Assembly: GCA_016931085.1 (NCBI GenBank)
Contig: JAFGFO010000447.1
Location: 1 to 16,212 of the forward strand
Length of the DNA: 16,212 nucleotides
DNA from: Thermoflexales bacterium
GTDB taxonomy: Bacteria > Chloroflexota > Anaerolineae > Fen-1058
Direction of reading: 5' to 3'
The position numbers and the translations under genes are program-made. The notes under the pieces were generated by a model. The model did not search any database, was not told the DNA's origin, and saw only the letters and a program-made list of their open reading frames with translations. Positions 5,762-12,150 of the stretch are shown piece by piece (the stretch's first letter is position 1; each line of letters starts with the position of its first letter).

Positions 5762-7261
5762 TTGGGACGAGCACACATCAAACTGGCGTGGGCCTTGCTG
5801 GCACTACTGCTGGCAGCTTGCTCCGGCCAGTCATCCGACAGTTTACCCTTGACGGTGGTTGCCCTGCGCGGCACGTCTCCGCCGCTGGCCGACTGGCGGT
5901 CTCCCCCTCCGCCGGTGCTCAGCGTGACCGCCTCGCCGGCCGCCCAATCGTCATTGTCTACAGCGACGCCGGCGCCTAGCGTTCGCACCCCTACCCCAGC
6001 CCCGTCTATGCCGGTGCTCATGTTGCCGGCTTACCAGTTCTCCCGGGATGACCTGGTGTTGCTGAACGGCGAGGTCGTCAGCGATGTTTTGCACGTGGAC
6101 ACCGGTCTGTTGACGTTGGTGGAGAACACGACCCTGCCGCTGGCGCTTATCCCCGACAGCGAGCTCGTGTACGGCTCGGCCTATGCGAATTTTGACATCG
6201 CGGCCTTTGTCGACCAACATGACGGCCCCCTCAAGTCTTATCGCGAGACGGTCGAAGGGCAGGTGTTGAGCGGCGCCCAGGTGGTCGAATACGTGGCTCG
6301 CCAGTACAGCGTGGGGCCGCGGGTGCTGTTGGCCTTGTTGGAATATTCCGGCGGATGGGTGACGCGGCCGTCGCCCGACTGGGTCGCGTCGGACTTTCCG
6401 GTCGGCCACGTCAATCCCCAGTGGCGTGGGCTGCAAGCCCAACTGACTTGGGCATCCAATCACCTCAACTTTGGCTACTATGGCCGCAAGCAGCGCGGCG
6501 TGGGGGCGGTGCGTTTTGCCGACGACACCTACACACTCGTGTCGCCCGAGTTGAACGCCGGGACGGTGGCAGTCCAGATCGTGTTGGGGCTGACGAGGTC
6601 GTACAGGGGGTGGGAGGGGGCCGTGAGCGCGCGCGGCTTTTTGGCCACCTACCGCGCCTTGTTTGGCGATCCGTATCAATACGACACAAGTCCCCCCTTG
6701 CCGGCTGATTTGCAGCAACCCCTTTTGGAGCTGCCGTGGGCCGCGGACGAAACGTGGTATTACAGTGGCGGGCCGCACGGTGGCTGGGGAGGGGGCAGCG
6801 CGTGGGCCGCGGTGGATTTTGTCCCACCTGGCGCATTGAGCGGCTGTTACGATTCCGAGACCTTGGTCAGGGCCTCGGCGGCCGGCCTGGTCGTGCGCAG
6901 CCAACTGGGGATGGTCGTGGTCGACCTGGATGGGGACGGCCTGGAACAGACCGGCTGGGTGCTCAACTATGCTCACATCGCCAGGCGTGAGCGGGTGTCT
7001 GCCGGCACGCGCCTCAAGACGGGCGACCCGATCGGGCACCCCTCGTGTGAGGGTGGGGTTTCGACCGGCACCCACGTCCACCTCACGCGCCGCTACAATG
7101 GCGAGTGGGTGATGGCTGGCAGCGGTCCCGTCCCCATGGTGTTAGCGGGCTGGACGGTTCGCCAGGCACATACGGCTTACGATGGTGAGATGGTCAAGGG
7201 GGAGAGGACACTCACCGCCATTGCCGGCCGCAGCCAGGGGAACAATGACGTGACGCGCTGA
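5762..7261 (+). CDS. M23/LytM-type lipoprotein with a possible lysozyme-like domain
   Basis: This 499-residue lipoprotein begins at a TTG and has a short signal peptide ending in LLAAC, giving lipidated Cys20. A Pro/Ser/Thr-rich tether (about 35-85) follows. Residues about 165-310 resemble lysozyme- or transglycosylase-like folds, with ARQYSVGPRVLLALLEYSGGWV and Glu194 in the position of a catalytic acid; this is a weak call. The C-terminal part (about 330-470) matches M23/LytM endopeptidases, with candidate zinc ligands His339, Asp352 and His440 in the HxH of THVH, plus His405 in YAHI. It probably cleaves or remodels peptidoglycan at the outer face of the membrane. A ribosome-binding site is not obvious. 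It follows korC by 36 nt and may be co-transcribed, although its function is unrelated. Confidence 0.82.
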   Translation: MGRAHIKLAWALLALLLAACSGQSSDSLPLTVVALRGTSPPLADWRSPPPPVLSVTASPAAQSSLSTATPAPSVRTPTPAPSMPVLMLPAYQFSRDDLVLLNGEVVSDVLHVDTGLLTLVENTTLPLALIPDSELVYGSAYANFDIAAFVDQHDGPLKSYRETVEGQVLSGAQVVEYVARQYSVGPRVLLALLEYSGGWVTRPSPDWVASDFPVGHVNPQWRGLQAQLTWASNHLNFGYYGRKQRGVGAVRFADDTYTLVSPELNAGTVAVQIVLGLTRSYRGWEGAVSARGFLATYRALFGDPYQYDTSPPLPADLQQPLLELPWAADETWYYSGGPHGGWGGGSAWAAVDFVPPGALSGCYDSETLVRASAAGLVVRSQLGMVVVDLDGDGLEQTGWVLNYAHIARRERVSAGTRLKTGDPIGHPSCEGGVSTGTHVHLTRRYNGEWVMAGSGPVPMVLAGWTVRQAHTAYDGEMVKGERTLTAIAGRSQGNNDVTR

Positions 7262-7270
7262 GGCGCTCAG
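7258..7270. repeat. Short inverted repeat uniting two convergent stop codons
   Basis: CTGAG (7258-7262) and CTCAG (7266-7270) flank GCG. The plus-strand stop TGA (7259-7261) and the minus-strand stop TCA (7267-7269) lie symmetrically in the two arms. With only 5 bp between the convergent genes there is no room for ordinary terminators, so the 3' ends of the two messages probably overlap. Confidence 0.5.
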
Positions 7271-7998
7271 TCGTCTTCGTCGCTCTCTTCGTCCAGGCCG
7301 CGAAAATCGAGGCTTTGGATCAAATCCCGAAACGCGCTGGGCATCTCTTTGTGGCTGACCTCCCCGCGGCGACGGCCTCGGCTTTTGCGTTGCGGGGGAG
7401 TCGTTTCTCGCATCGCCGTGATCAAGCGCCCCTGCCACCACGCCCGCAGGGCGATCATGCCACTATCGCCCAGTATCCGCATCATTTCCAACAACCATTG
7501 CGCGGTGCTGGTGACCATGGTGCGGAACATTTCGGGTAAATCTTCTGGGCTTAGCGGCGCTTCGCCCATCATATCTTCCAGCATCTGCTGCATCTCGACC
7601 AGGATCTCGGGGTCGAGTTCGGTCAGGTCGATGAGCATCCCCAGCAAGTCTTGGACGTGATCCATCGGCTCGGTCAGCCAACACAAGGGGATGGTGAGGT
7701 CCATCGAGGCGCCCTCTAGCGGCTGGAACGCACTCAGCACGTCTAACAGGCTGTCCACGTCGACGCCGACGTCGTACAGCACGTAGGCGATTGACATGCC
7801 ATCTTCCAGGCTCATCGGCCCTGCGTGGACGTAGCCCGTCCAGTGGTCGTTGAGCGTCACGTAGCGACTGAATTCTTCTCCCCAGCTCGCCAGGTTATTG
7901 TATGGAATGACTTCGAATGGAGAAACGCTGTCCGGCTCGCTATACACATCGTCCCACTGCTGGTACCAGGCCTCCCATCCGTTGCGGGATTCACTCAT
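7267..7998 (-). CDS. Acidic protein of unknown function
   Basis: I do not recognise this 243-residue protein. It has no signal peptide or transmembrane helix, so it is likely cytoplasmic. The N-terminal half is rich in Trp, Tyr and Asp. The middle (about 110-190) is Met- and Leu-rich and probably helical, with segments such as LVEMQQMLEDMMGEAP. A strongly basic patch (QRKSRGRRRG, about 203-212) is followed by a very acidic tail DEESDEDD. The gene is supported by a perfect promoter and a leaderless-type ATG. It converges on the M23 lipoprotein gene with 5 bp between stops. A role in binding a protein or nucleic acid partner through the charged tail is possible, but no function can be assigned. 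Confidence 0.72.
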   Translation of the reverse strand: MSESRNGWEAWYQQWDDVYSEPDSVSPFEVIPYNNLASWGEEFSRYVTLNDHWTGYVHAGPMSLEDGMSIAYVLYDVGVDVDSLLDVLSAFQPLEGASMDLTIPLCWLTEPMDHVQDLLGMLIDLTELDPEILVEMQQMLEDMMGEAPLSPEDLPEMFRTMVTSTAQWLLEMMRILGDSGMIALRAWWQGRLITAMRETTPPQRKSRGRRRGEVSHKEMPSAFRDLIQSLDFRGLDEESDEDD

Positions 7999-8004
7999 AG
8001 AGTT

Positions 8005-8032
8005 ATTATACCCCTAGTCGCCGATATGTCAA
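8005..8032 (-). promoter_or_regulatory. Consensus promoter, leaderless start of the acidic protein gene
   Basis: On the minus strand a perfect TTGACA (8032-8027) is followed by a 16-bp spacer and a perfect TATAAT (8010-8005). Six bases separate the -10 box from the ATG at 7998, so transcription should begin on the A of the start codon. No ribosome-binding site could be transcribed. The geometry is identical to that of the kinase promoter at 1254-1266. Confidence 0.75.
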
Positions 8033-8072
8033 CGGTCAAGTTGCCAGGGTGCGCAGCAATTCCCTGAATCCC

Positions 8073-8101
8073 TTGACAATTTGCTTGATCAAGAGTAATA
8101 T
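8073..8101 (+). promoter_or_regulatory. Promoter with an internal palindromic operator candidate
   Basis: A perfect TTGACA (8073-8078), a 17-bp spacer and TAATAT (8096-8101) form a good sigma-70 promoter with a start near 8108. The spacer contains the perfect 10-bp palindrome CTTGATCAAG (8084-8093), a natural place for a repressor to block RNA polymerase. It now drives the truncated fragment at 8167 and probably the lipoprotein gene at 8333. Confidence 0.65.
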
Positions 8102-8166
8102 CGCTCTAAATTTGCTCCTCATTCGTTTTTCTTCCATACCTGTGGCAACAACTGGGCGGACGCGAG

Positions 8167-8355
8167 ATGATCGAAGATAGGCGTCGAGCACTGCAATCAA
8201 ACGACCGGCTGGCACGGCTTGACTGGCACAGCCTGGCCGCTTTTGGGCTGCCTTTGCTCCTGTACGTTCTCACCATGGCTCCGACGGTTTATGGATTTTT
8301 ATTATGGCTATGGCCATCGAAAGGTTGTGGGAATGATACGATTCAGGGTGAATAA
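8167..8355 (+). pseudogene. Truncated 5' end of a DUF2723-like membrane protein gene
   Basis: The 62-residue frame opens with a charged N-terminus followed by LAAFGLPLLLYVLTMAPTVYGF (residues 23-44). This strongly recalls the first helix and the APTVYxxDSxEL start of DUF2723 family proteins, which are large multi-helix membrane glycosyltransferase-like proteins; the match is from memory. After Phe44 (base 8298) the family pattern stops abruptly. An unrelated short tail (LLWLWPSK...) runs to a TAA that overlaps the next gene by 23 nt. A real family member is several hundred residues long, so a deletion or rearrangement at about 8299 has probably removed the rest. Alternatively it could be a genuine single-helix small protein. 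Confidence 0.5.
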
Positions 8356-11300
8356 GAGCTTGTTCCAGCCAGCAATTTGGCTGCTGGCCGGGCTGCTGTT
8401 GGCCTCCGCCTGCAGCGCTCCAGCGGCGATGACCGGCACGCCGCCCGAAGCGCCCCCGCAGCCCACACCCTCCCCCGACACAGCGGCGTTGGGTACAGCG
8501 GCGCCGGGCACGGCCTCCCCTGACGCGCCGGCCCCGCCTCAAGCCGGCGAGCAGCCGGCGATCGTGACCGAGATCAAGCTCGATCTTTACTACAACCCGG
8601 CCTTGTACCCTTGCCCCCTGGCGATTGACCCCCAGGCGAGGCAGTTGTACGTCAGCGGCGTGCCCAGCCGCACCTTCGTGCTGTCCACCGTCGACTGGCT
8701 GCTCGACGCGACGCTGAAGGCGGGCGGGAACCTGGCGCTAGACGCGCTGAACGGACGTCTGTTCGTCGGGACGCCGGCCGGCCTGGACGTGTACAGCAGC
8801 GCGTCGCACGCCTTCTTGACGCACATCGAGCTGGCTCGAGCGTTGACCACAACCGTGACCCCCCAGCCGCCCGTCATTCCCTGGGCCGGGCCGTCGCGCG
8901 GCGACGTGTACGCGATCCAGGCCGACCTTTACCGCGTTCTAGGGGTTGGCCTGTCCGCCACGCCCGTGATGAAGCAGGTGGACAAGGCGCGCGAGGTGCG
9001 CGCCATCGCCGTCGACGAAAACCGGGCCGTGGTGTATGCCAGCCTCAACAACGGCATCCCCGGCTCGAACAACCGGAACGATCTGTGGCGATTTGACATG
9101 CAGGCCAGCCGGAGCGAGCGCCTGTTCAGCGGCGTGCTGGATTTCACCCTCGATCCCGTTCGCGGGCGCGTGATCGCAACCGTTCAGAGCTCTCGATCGA
9201 GCCTTGGCGAGCTGCAGGTGTGGGGGGGGGCGCCGCTCACCCGCACGCATCGCCTGTCAAACGTGAGCGGGCAGTTGGCCCTGGACAGCACGCGCGACCG
9301 GCTGTACGTCTTGAGCATTGGTCAGCGCACGCGCCTGATGGTCTTGCAAGCCGGCACACTCGCCCTGCTGGCGGACATGGCGCTGCCTGGCCCTTACACC
9401 GCGATGGCAATGGATGAGGCTGGCGACCGGCTGTACCTGTTGTCCGACGATGGGTACATCCTGGTCGTGAGTGGGCACGGCCAGCGGGCCTCGGCCCAGG
9501 CCCTCCAGGTGGTGGCGCCGCCGGCGGCGCCCGTGCTGCGCCTGGCGGCCTCACCGGATGAGAGCACCCTTTTTGGGCTATGGGGAAGCGACGCGGCGCG
9601 CGGGGGCGTTTTATTGTCGAGCCGCGACGGGGGCGCCACGTGGAGCCCGATGGGGGGCGCCTTATCTGAGATGGACGTGACCGACCTGGCCATGGCCGCG
9701 CCGCACACCCTGTTTGCCGCCACGCAGCGCGGCGTCTATCGCTCGAGCGACGGCGGGCGGAGCTGGCAGCCGGCCAACTCTGGGCTGGACGATATGTGGA
9801 TCGTGCGCGTGGCCCTTTCGCCAGCCTACGAGCGCGAGCCGGTGGCGTTCGCCGTGAGCTTTTCCGGCGCCGCCTATCGCTCCAGGGATGGGGGACGAAG
9901 CTGGCAGCCATTGGCCGAGCGTTACGGCCGGCCGATCCAGGCGGCGAACGCCTTGGCGCTTTCGCCGGATTTCGAGCGCGATCGCACACTATTCCTCGGC
10001 ACGAAACGCACGCCGGACCGCCTGTTGGTCTCGCGCGACGCGGGCGGCTCGTGGACCTTTGTGATGAGCGCCACGGTGTCAGGCCTGTATCCCTCGCCGG
10101 GGATGGGGCGCGACGGGCTGATCCTGGGCGTGTTCGAGCAGCAGGGCTTGCTGCGTTCGACCGACAGCGGCAAGGCGTGGGGGGGGGCGCTGCGCGGCGT
10201 GCGAGGCGCTTCCGGCCAAGATCTGCTGGCCCTGTCGCCGGCCTTTGAGCGCGACCGGACGGCGCTGCTGCTGGCGCGCGCGAGCGGCCAGTTGTATCGC
10301 TCGACCGACGGGGGAGAAAATTGGCAGCTCAGCGCCTCGCCGTTGGCCGCCCAGGTCACGGCGCTGCTGATCGCCGGCGAGGGCGAAGGGCAAAGCGCCT
10401 GGTTGGGCACTCGCGACGGGCAGGTGCAGCGTGTCGCCATGAGCGAGCTGGGCTGGGTGCCACTCGAAGCCTCATTCAGACAAGACACGCTGCCGGCCGG
10501 CATAGAAAGCATCGCCTTGTCGCCCGGCTTTGAACAGGACGGGGGCTTGTTTGCGGCCGGCAAGGACGTAGGCGTGTGGGCGTCCGTCGACGGCGGCCGC
10601 ACCTGGCGTGACACGGGCTTCCCGGCGCGTGAAGTGGGCATCTCCCGCGTGCACCTGGCTGTCTCGCCGAACTTTGCCAGCGACCGCACGCTCTACGCGG
10701 CCACCGGCTCACTGTTGTACCGCTCGACGGACGGGGGCCAGTCGTGGTACGTGCTGCCGCTCAAGTCAGGCAATCTGTTCCCGATCAACGACCTGGCCGT
10801 GTCGCCCGTTCACGATGGCGCTTATACCGTGATCCTGGCCGGCGACTATCGTTGGCCCAGCGTGCTGCGCTCGACGGATAGGGGGCAGTCGTGGGAATGG
10901 GCCACGAAGGGGCTGCCCCGGCAGGTCAGCCTGAACCTGGTGGCCTTTTCGCCCGAATATGCCACCGACCACGGGCTGTACGTGTGGGGCGAGTCGGACG
11001 GCTTGTATCGCAGCGGCGATGGCGGGCGCAACTGGGAACGCGTGTACCGCCCCGATGGCAATTGGCTGGTGCAGTCCTTTGCCCTCTCACCCGAGTTTGG
11101 GCGCGATCGCTTGATGTTCCTGGGCACGCTCAAAGAGAAGCACAACGTCTACCGCTCGGCGGACGGCGGCGCGAGTTGGCGGCCGACCGAGCTGGGCCTG
11201 CCGCTCGAGCTGGTGTGGGCCAGCGCGCTGGCGCTTTCGCCCCAGTTCGGGCACGACCGGACGGTGTTCTTGGGCACCGACCAGGGTGTGTATCGCTCGT

Positions 11301-11467
11301 CCGACGGTGGGCAAATGTGGCGGCTGGCGGTCAACCTGCCCGAGGTTGTCGACCTGGCTATCTCGCCCGGCGTCGACGGCCGACAGACCGTTTTTGCCGT
11401 CTCGGCCCGTGATGGCGTTTACGTCTCGACCGACGGCGGCGAACAATGGCAGCCAGTGGGCAAGTGA
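8333..11467 (+). CDS. Asp-box (BNR) repeat beta-propeller lipoprotein
   Basis: This 1044-residue surface lipoprotein starts at ATG 8333, preceded by AAAGG. Its signal peptide ends in LASAC, giving lipidated Cys27. A Pro/Thr/Ala-rich tether (about 28-75) leads to a YVTN/WD-like propeller half (about 80-410), with phrases such as DRLYVLSIG and DRLYLLSDDGYI. Residues about 430-1040 hold 13 Asp-boxes of the form SxDxGxxW, for example SSDGGRSW, STDGGENW and SSDGGQMW, each in a blade beginning with phrases like LALSPxFExDRTLFLGT. The fold resembles sialidase, sortilin and Ycf48-like propellers, but no catalytic residues for sialidase were identified. It is probably a carbohydrate- or protein-binding scaffold outside the cell. 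Two G9 runs (9222-9230 and 10179-10187) lie in the coding sequence. An earlier in-frame ATG at 8219 would place junk sequence ahead of the signal peptide and was rejected. Confidence 0.88.
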   Translation: MIRFRVNKSLFQPAIWLLAGLLLASACSAPAAMTGTPPEAPPQPTPSPDTAALGTAAPGTASPDAPAPPQAGEQPAIVTEIKLDLYYNPALYPCPLAIDPQARQLYVSGVPSRTFVLSTVDWLLDATLKAGGNLALDALNGRLFVGTPAGLDVYSSASHAFLTHIELARALTTTVTPQPPVIPWAGPSRGDVYAIQADLYRVLGVGLSATPVMKQVDKAREVRAIAVDENRAVVYASLNNGIPGSNNRNDLWRFDMQASRSERLFSGVLDFTLDPVRGRVIATVQSSRSSLGELQVWGGAPLTRTHRLSNVSGQLALDSTRDRLYVLSIGQRTRLMVLQAGTLALLADMALPGPYTAMAMDEAGDRLYLLSDDGYILVVSGHGQRASAQALQVVAPPAAPVLRLAASPDESTLFGLWGSDAARGGVLLSSRDGGATWSPMGGALSEMDVTDLAMAAPHTLFAATQRGVYRSSDGGRSWQPANSGLDDMWIVRVALSPAYEREPVAFAVSFSGAAYRSRDGGRSWQPLAERYGRPIQAANALALSPDFERDRTLFLGTKRTPDRLLVSRDAGGSWTFVMSATVSGLYPSPGMGRDGLILGVFEQQGLLRSTDSGKAWGGALRGVRGASGQDLLALSPAFERDRTALLLARASGQLYRSTDGGENWQLSASPLAAQVTALLIAGEGEGQSAWLGTRDGQVQRVAMSELGWVPLEASFRQDTLPAGIESIALSPGFEQDGGLFAAGKDVGVWASVDGGRTWRDTGFPAREVGISRVHLAVSPNFASDRTLYAATGSLLYRSTDGGQSWYVLPLKSGNLFPINDLAVSPVHDGAYTVILAGDYRWPSVLRSTDRGQSWEWATKGLPRQVSLNLVAFSPEYATDHGLYVWGESDGLYRSGDGGRNWERVYRPDGNWLVQSFALSPEFGRDRLMFLGTLKEKHNVYRSADGGASWRPTELGLPLELVWASALALSPQFGHDRTVFLGTDQGVYRSSDGGQMWRLAVNLPEVVDLAISPGVDGRQTVFAVSARDGVYVSTDGGEQWQPVGK
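9222..9230 (+). repeat. G9 homopolymer in the lipoprotein gene
   Basis: Nine consecutive G follow a T within codons for Trp-Gly-Gly-Ala. Slippage by one base would shift the frame of the lipoprotein, so this is a possible phase-variation tract or a sequencing-error hotspot. Confidence 0.8.
10179..10187 (+). repeat. Second G9 homopolymer in the lipoprotein gene
   Basis: A run of nine G again encodes Trp-Gly-Gly-Ala, just after the fifth Asp-box. Length and codon context match the tract at 9222-9230. Confidence 0.8.
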
Positions 11468-11569
11468 CGCCATCGTTCAGAAATCACTACTCCAGAGGGA
11501 GACCAGCCTTCTTTGTCGTGAACCTTTTCCTCCCTGCCTGCATGTAATATGCTAGAGTGAATTGCAGAC

Positions 11570-11611
11570 ACGTATCGCGTATTACGCATTGCGCGCTTCG
11601 CGTGCGTATGA
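11570..11611. repeat. Heptad-phased palindromic tract upstream of the sigma factor gene
   Basis: From 11570 the sequence breaks into 7-bp units: ACGTATC, GCGTATT, ACGCATT, GCGCGCT, TCGCGTG and CGTATGA. Within it TACGCA (11583-11588) pairs with TGCGTA (11603-11608), and an inner CGCG pairs with CGCG around CTT. This resembles short intergenic repeats of other heptad type in this window. In the leader of the sigma factor gene it could form an RNA stem just before the ribosome-binding site at 11619-11625. Confidence 0.55.
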
Positions 11612-11628
11612 TGTCACGAGGAGGACCT

Positions 11629-12138
11629 ATGGCCGTGTCAACTCAAGACCTGGTACAGCGCTGCCAGCAGGGCCAGGCGGGAGCCTTTGAGGCCCTGTAC
11701 AATCGCTACAAAGACTGCGTCTATCGCCTGGCTCTGTCCATGACGAGCAGCAATGTCGACGCCGAGGAGGTTGTCCAAGATACCTTCACCGAGCTGCTGC
11801 GGACGCTGCGCGGCTACAACGCGCGGGGGGCGGAGCGCTTTGAGGCCTGGCTGTACCGGGCCGCCGTCAGGCGCATCAAGGCCAGGCTGCGGCGTAAACG
11901 GCCAGGCGCCAAAGCGGCGGGAGGCGGGAACGGCCACGGCGAGTCCGGCCAAGACGGCAGCCAGGCGTTGTGGGAAACGATCAGCGCCCTACCTGATATG
12001 CACCGCGAGATGCTTTTTCTGCGCTACCAGGCTGACTTGTCTTACAGCGAGATCGCCCTGGTGCTCGACTTGAACCCGGCAGTGGTCAAGTCACGCCTCT
12101 TTCAAGCCCACAAGCAGTTGGAAGGCCTGGTAGGTTAA
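11629..12138 (+). CDS. ECF-type RNA polymerase sigma factor
   Basis: This 169-residue protein has a sigma-2 region (about 17-85), with ALYNRYKDCVYRLAL and the region 2 motif DAEEVVQDTFTELL. A Gly-rich linker (about 92-112) precedes a sigma-4 helix-turn-helix (about 114-166), with LPDMHREMLFLRYQADLSYSEIALVLDLNPAVVKSRLFQAHKQL. The ATG at 11629 is chosen because of the preceding GAGGAGG; an upstream in-frame ATG at 11557 would add residues translated from the heptad repeat. ECF sigma factors are normally held by a membrane anti-sigma factor encoded next to them. Here the next gene, 12 nt downstream, begins with just such a zinc-binding domain. Its regulon is unknown, and autoregulation is likely from family behaviour. 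Confidence 0.93.
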   Translation: MAVSTQDLVQRCQQGQAGAFEALYNRYKDCVYRLALSMTSSNVDAEEVVQDTFTELLRTLRGYNARGAERFEAWLYRAAVRRIKARLRRKRPGAKAAGGGNGHGESGQDGSQALWETISALPDMHREMLFLRYQADLSYSEIALVLDLNPAVVKSRLFQAHKQLEGLVG

Positions 12139-12150
12139 AGGGAGTAAACC

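Larger units (their letters stand above)
7999..8166. other. Divergent promoter region
   Basis: This stretch holds two strong promoters facing outward with their -35 boxes about 40 bp apart. One fires left into the acidic protein gene and the other right into the broken DUF2723-like fragment and the Asp-box lipoprotein. Apart from these promoters and the palindrome CTTGATCAAG, no gene is seen. Confidence 0.7.

Noticed and set aside
5951..7081. Long minus-strand frame opposite the M23 lipoprotein gene
   Set aside because: No recognisable protein content, and the plus strand shows a lipobox and zinc motifs in a single intact frame.
9237..9989. Minus-strand frame opposite the Asp-box gene
   Set aside because: Arg/Pro-rich shadow translation of the repeated Asp-box codons.
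9610..11450. Regularly spaced similar segments suggestive of a CRISPR or noncoding tandem repeat
   Set aside because: They are coding Asp-box repeats with unequal spacing and no conserved direct repeat sequence.
11513..11560. Promoter for the ECF sigma gene
   Set aside because: TAATAT (11545-11550) and a GAACC (11520-11524) are present, but spacing to any good partner box does not fit sigma-70 or a clear ECF pattern, so no promoter is called.
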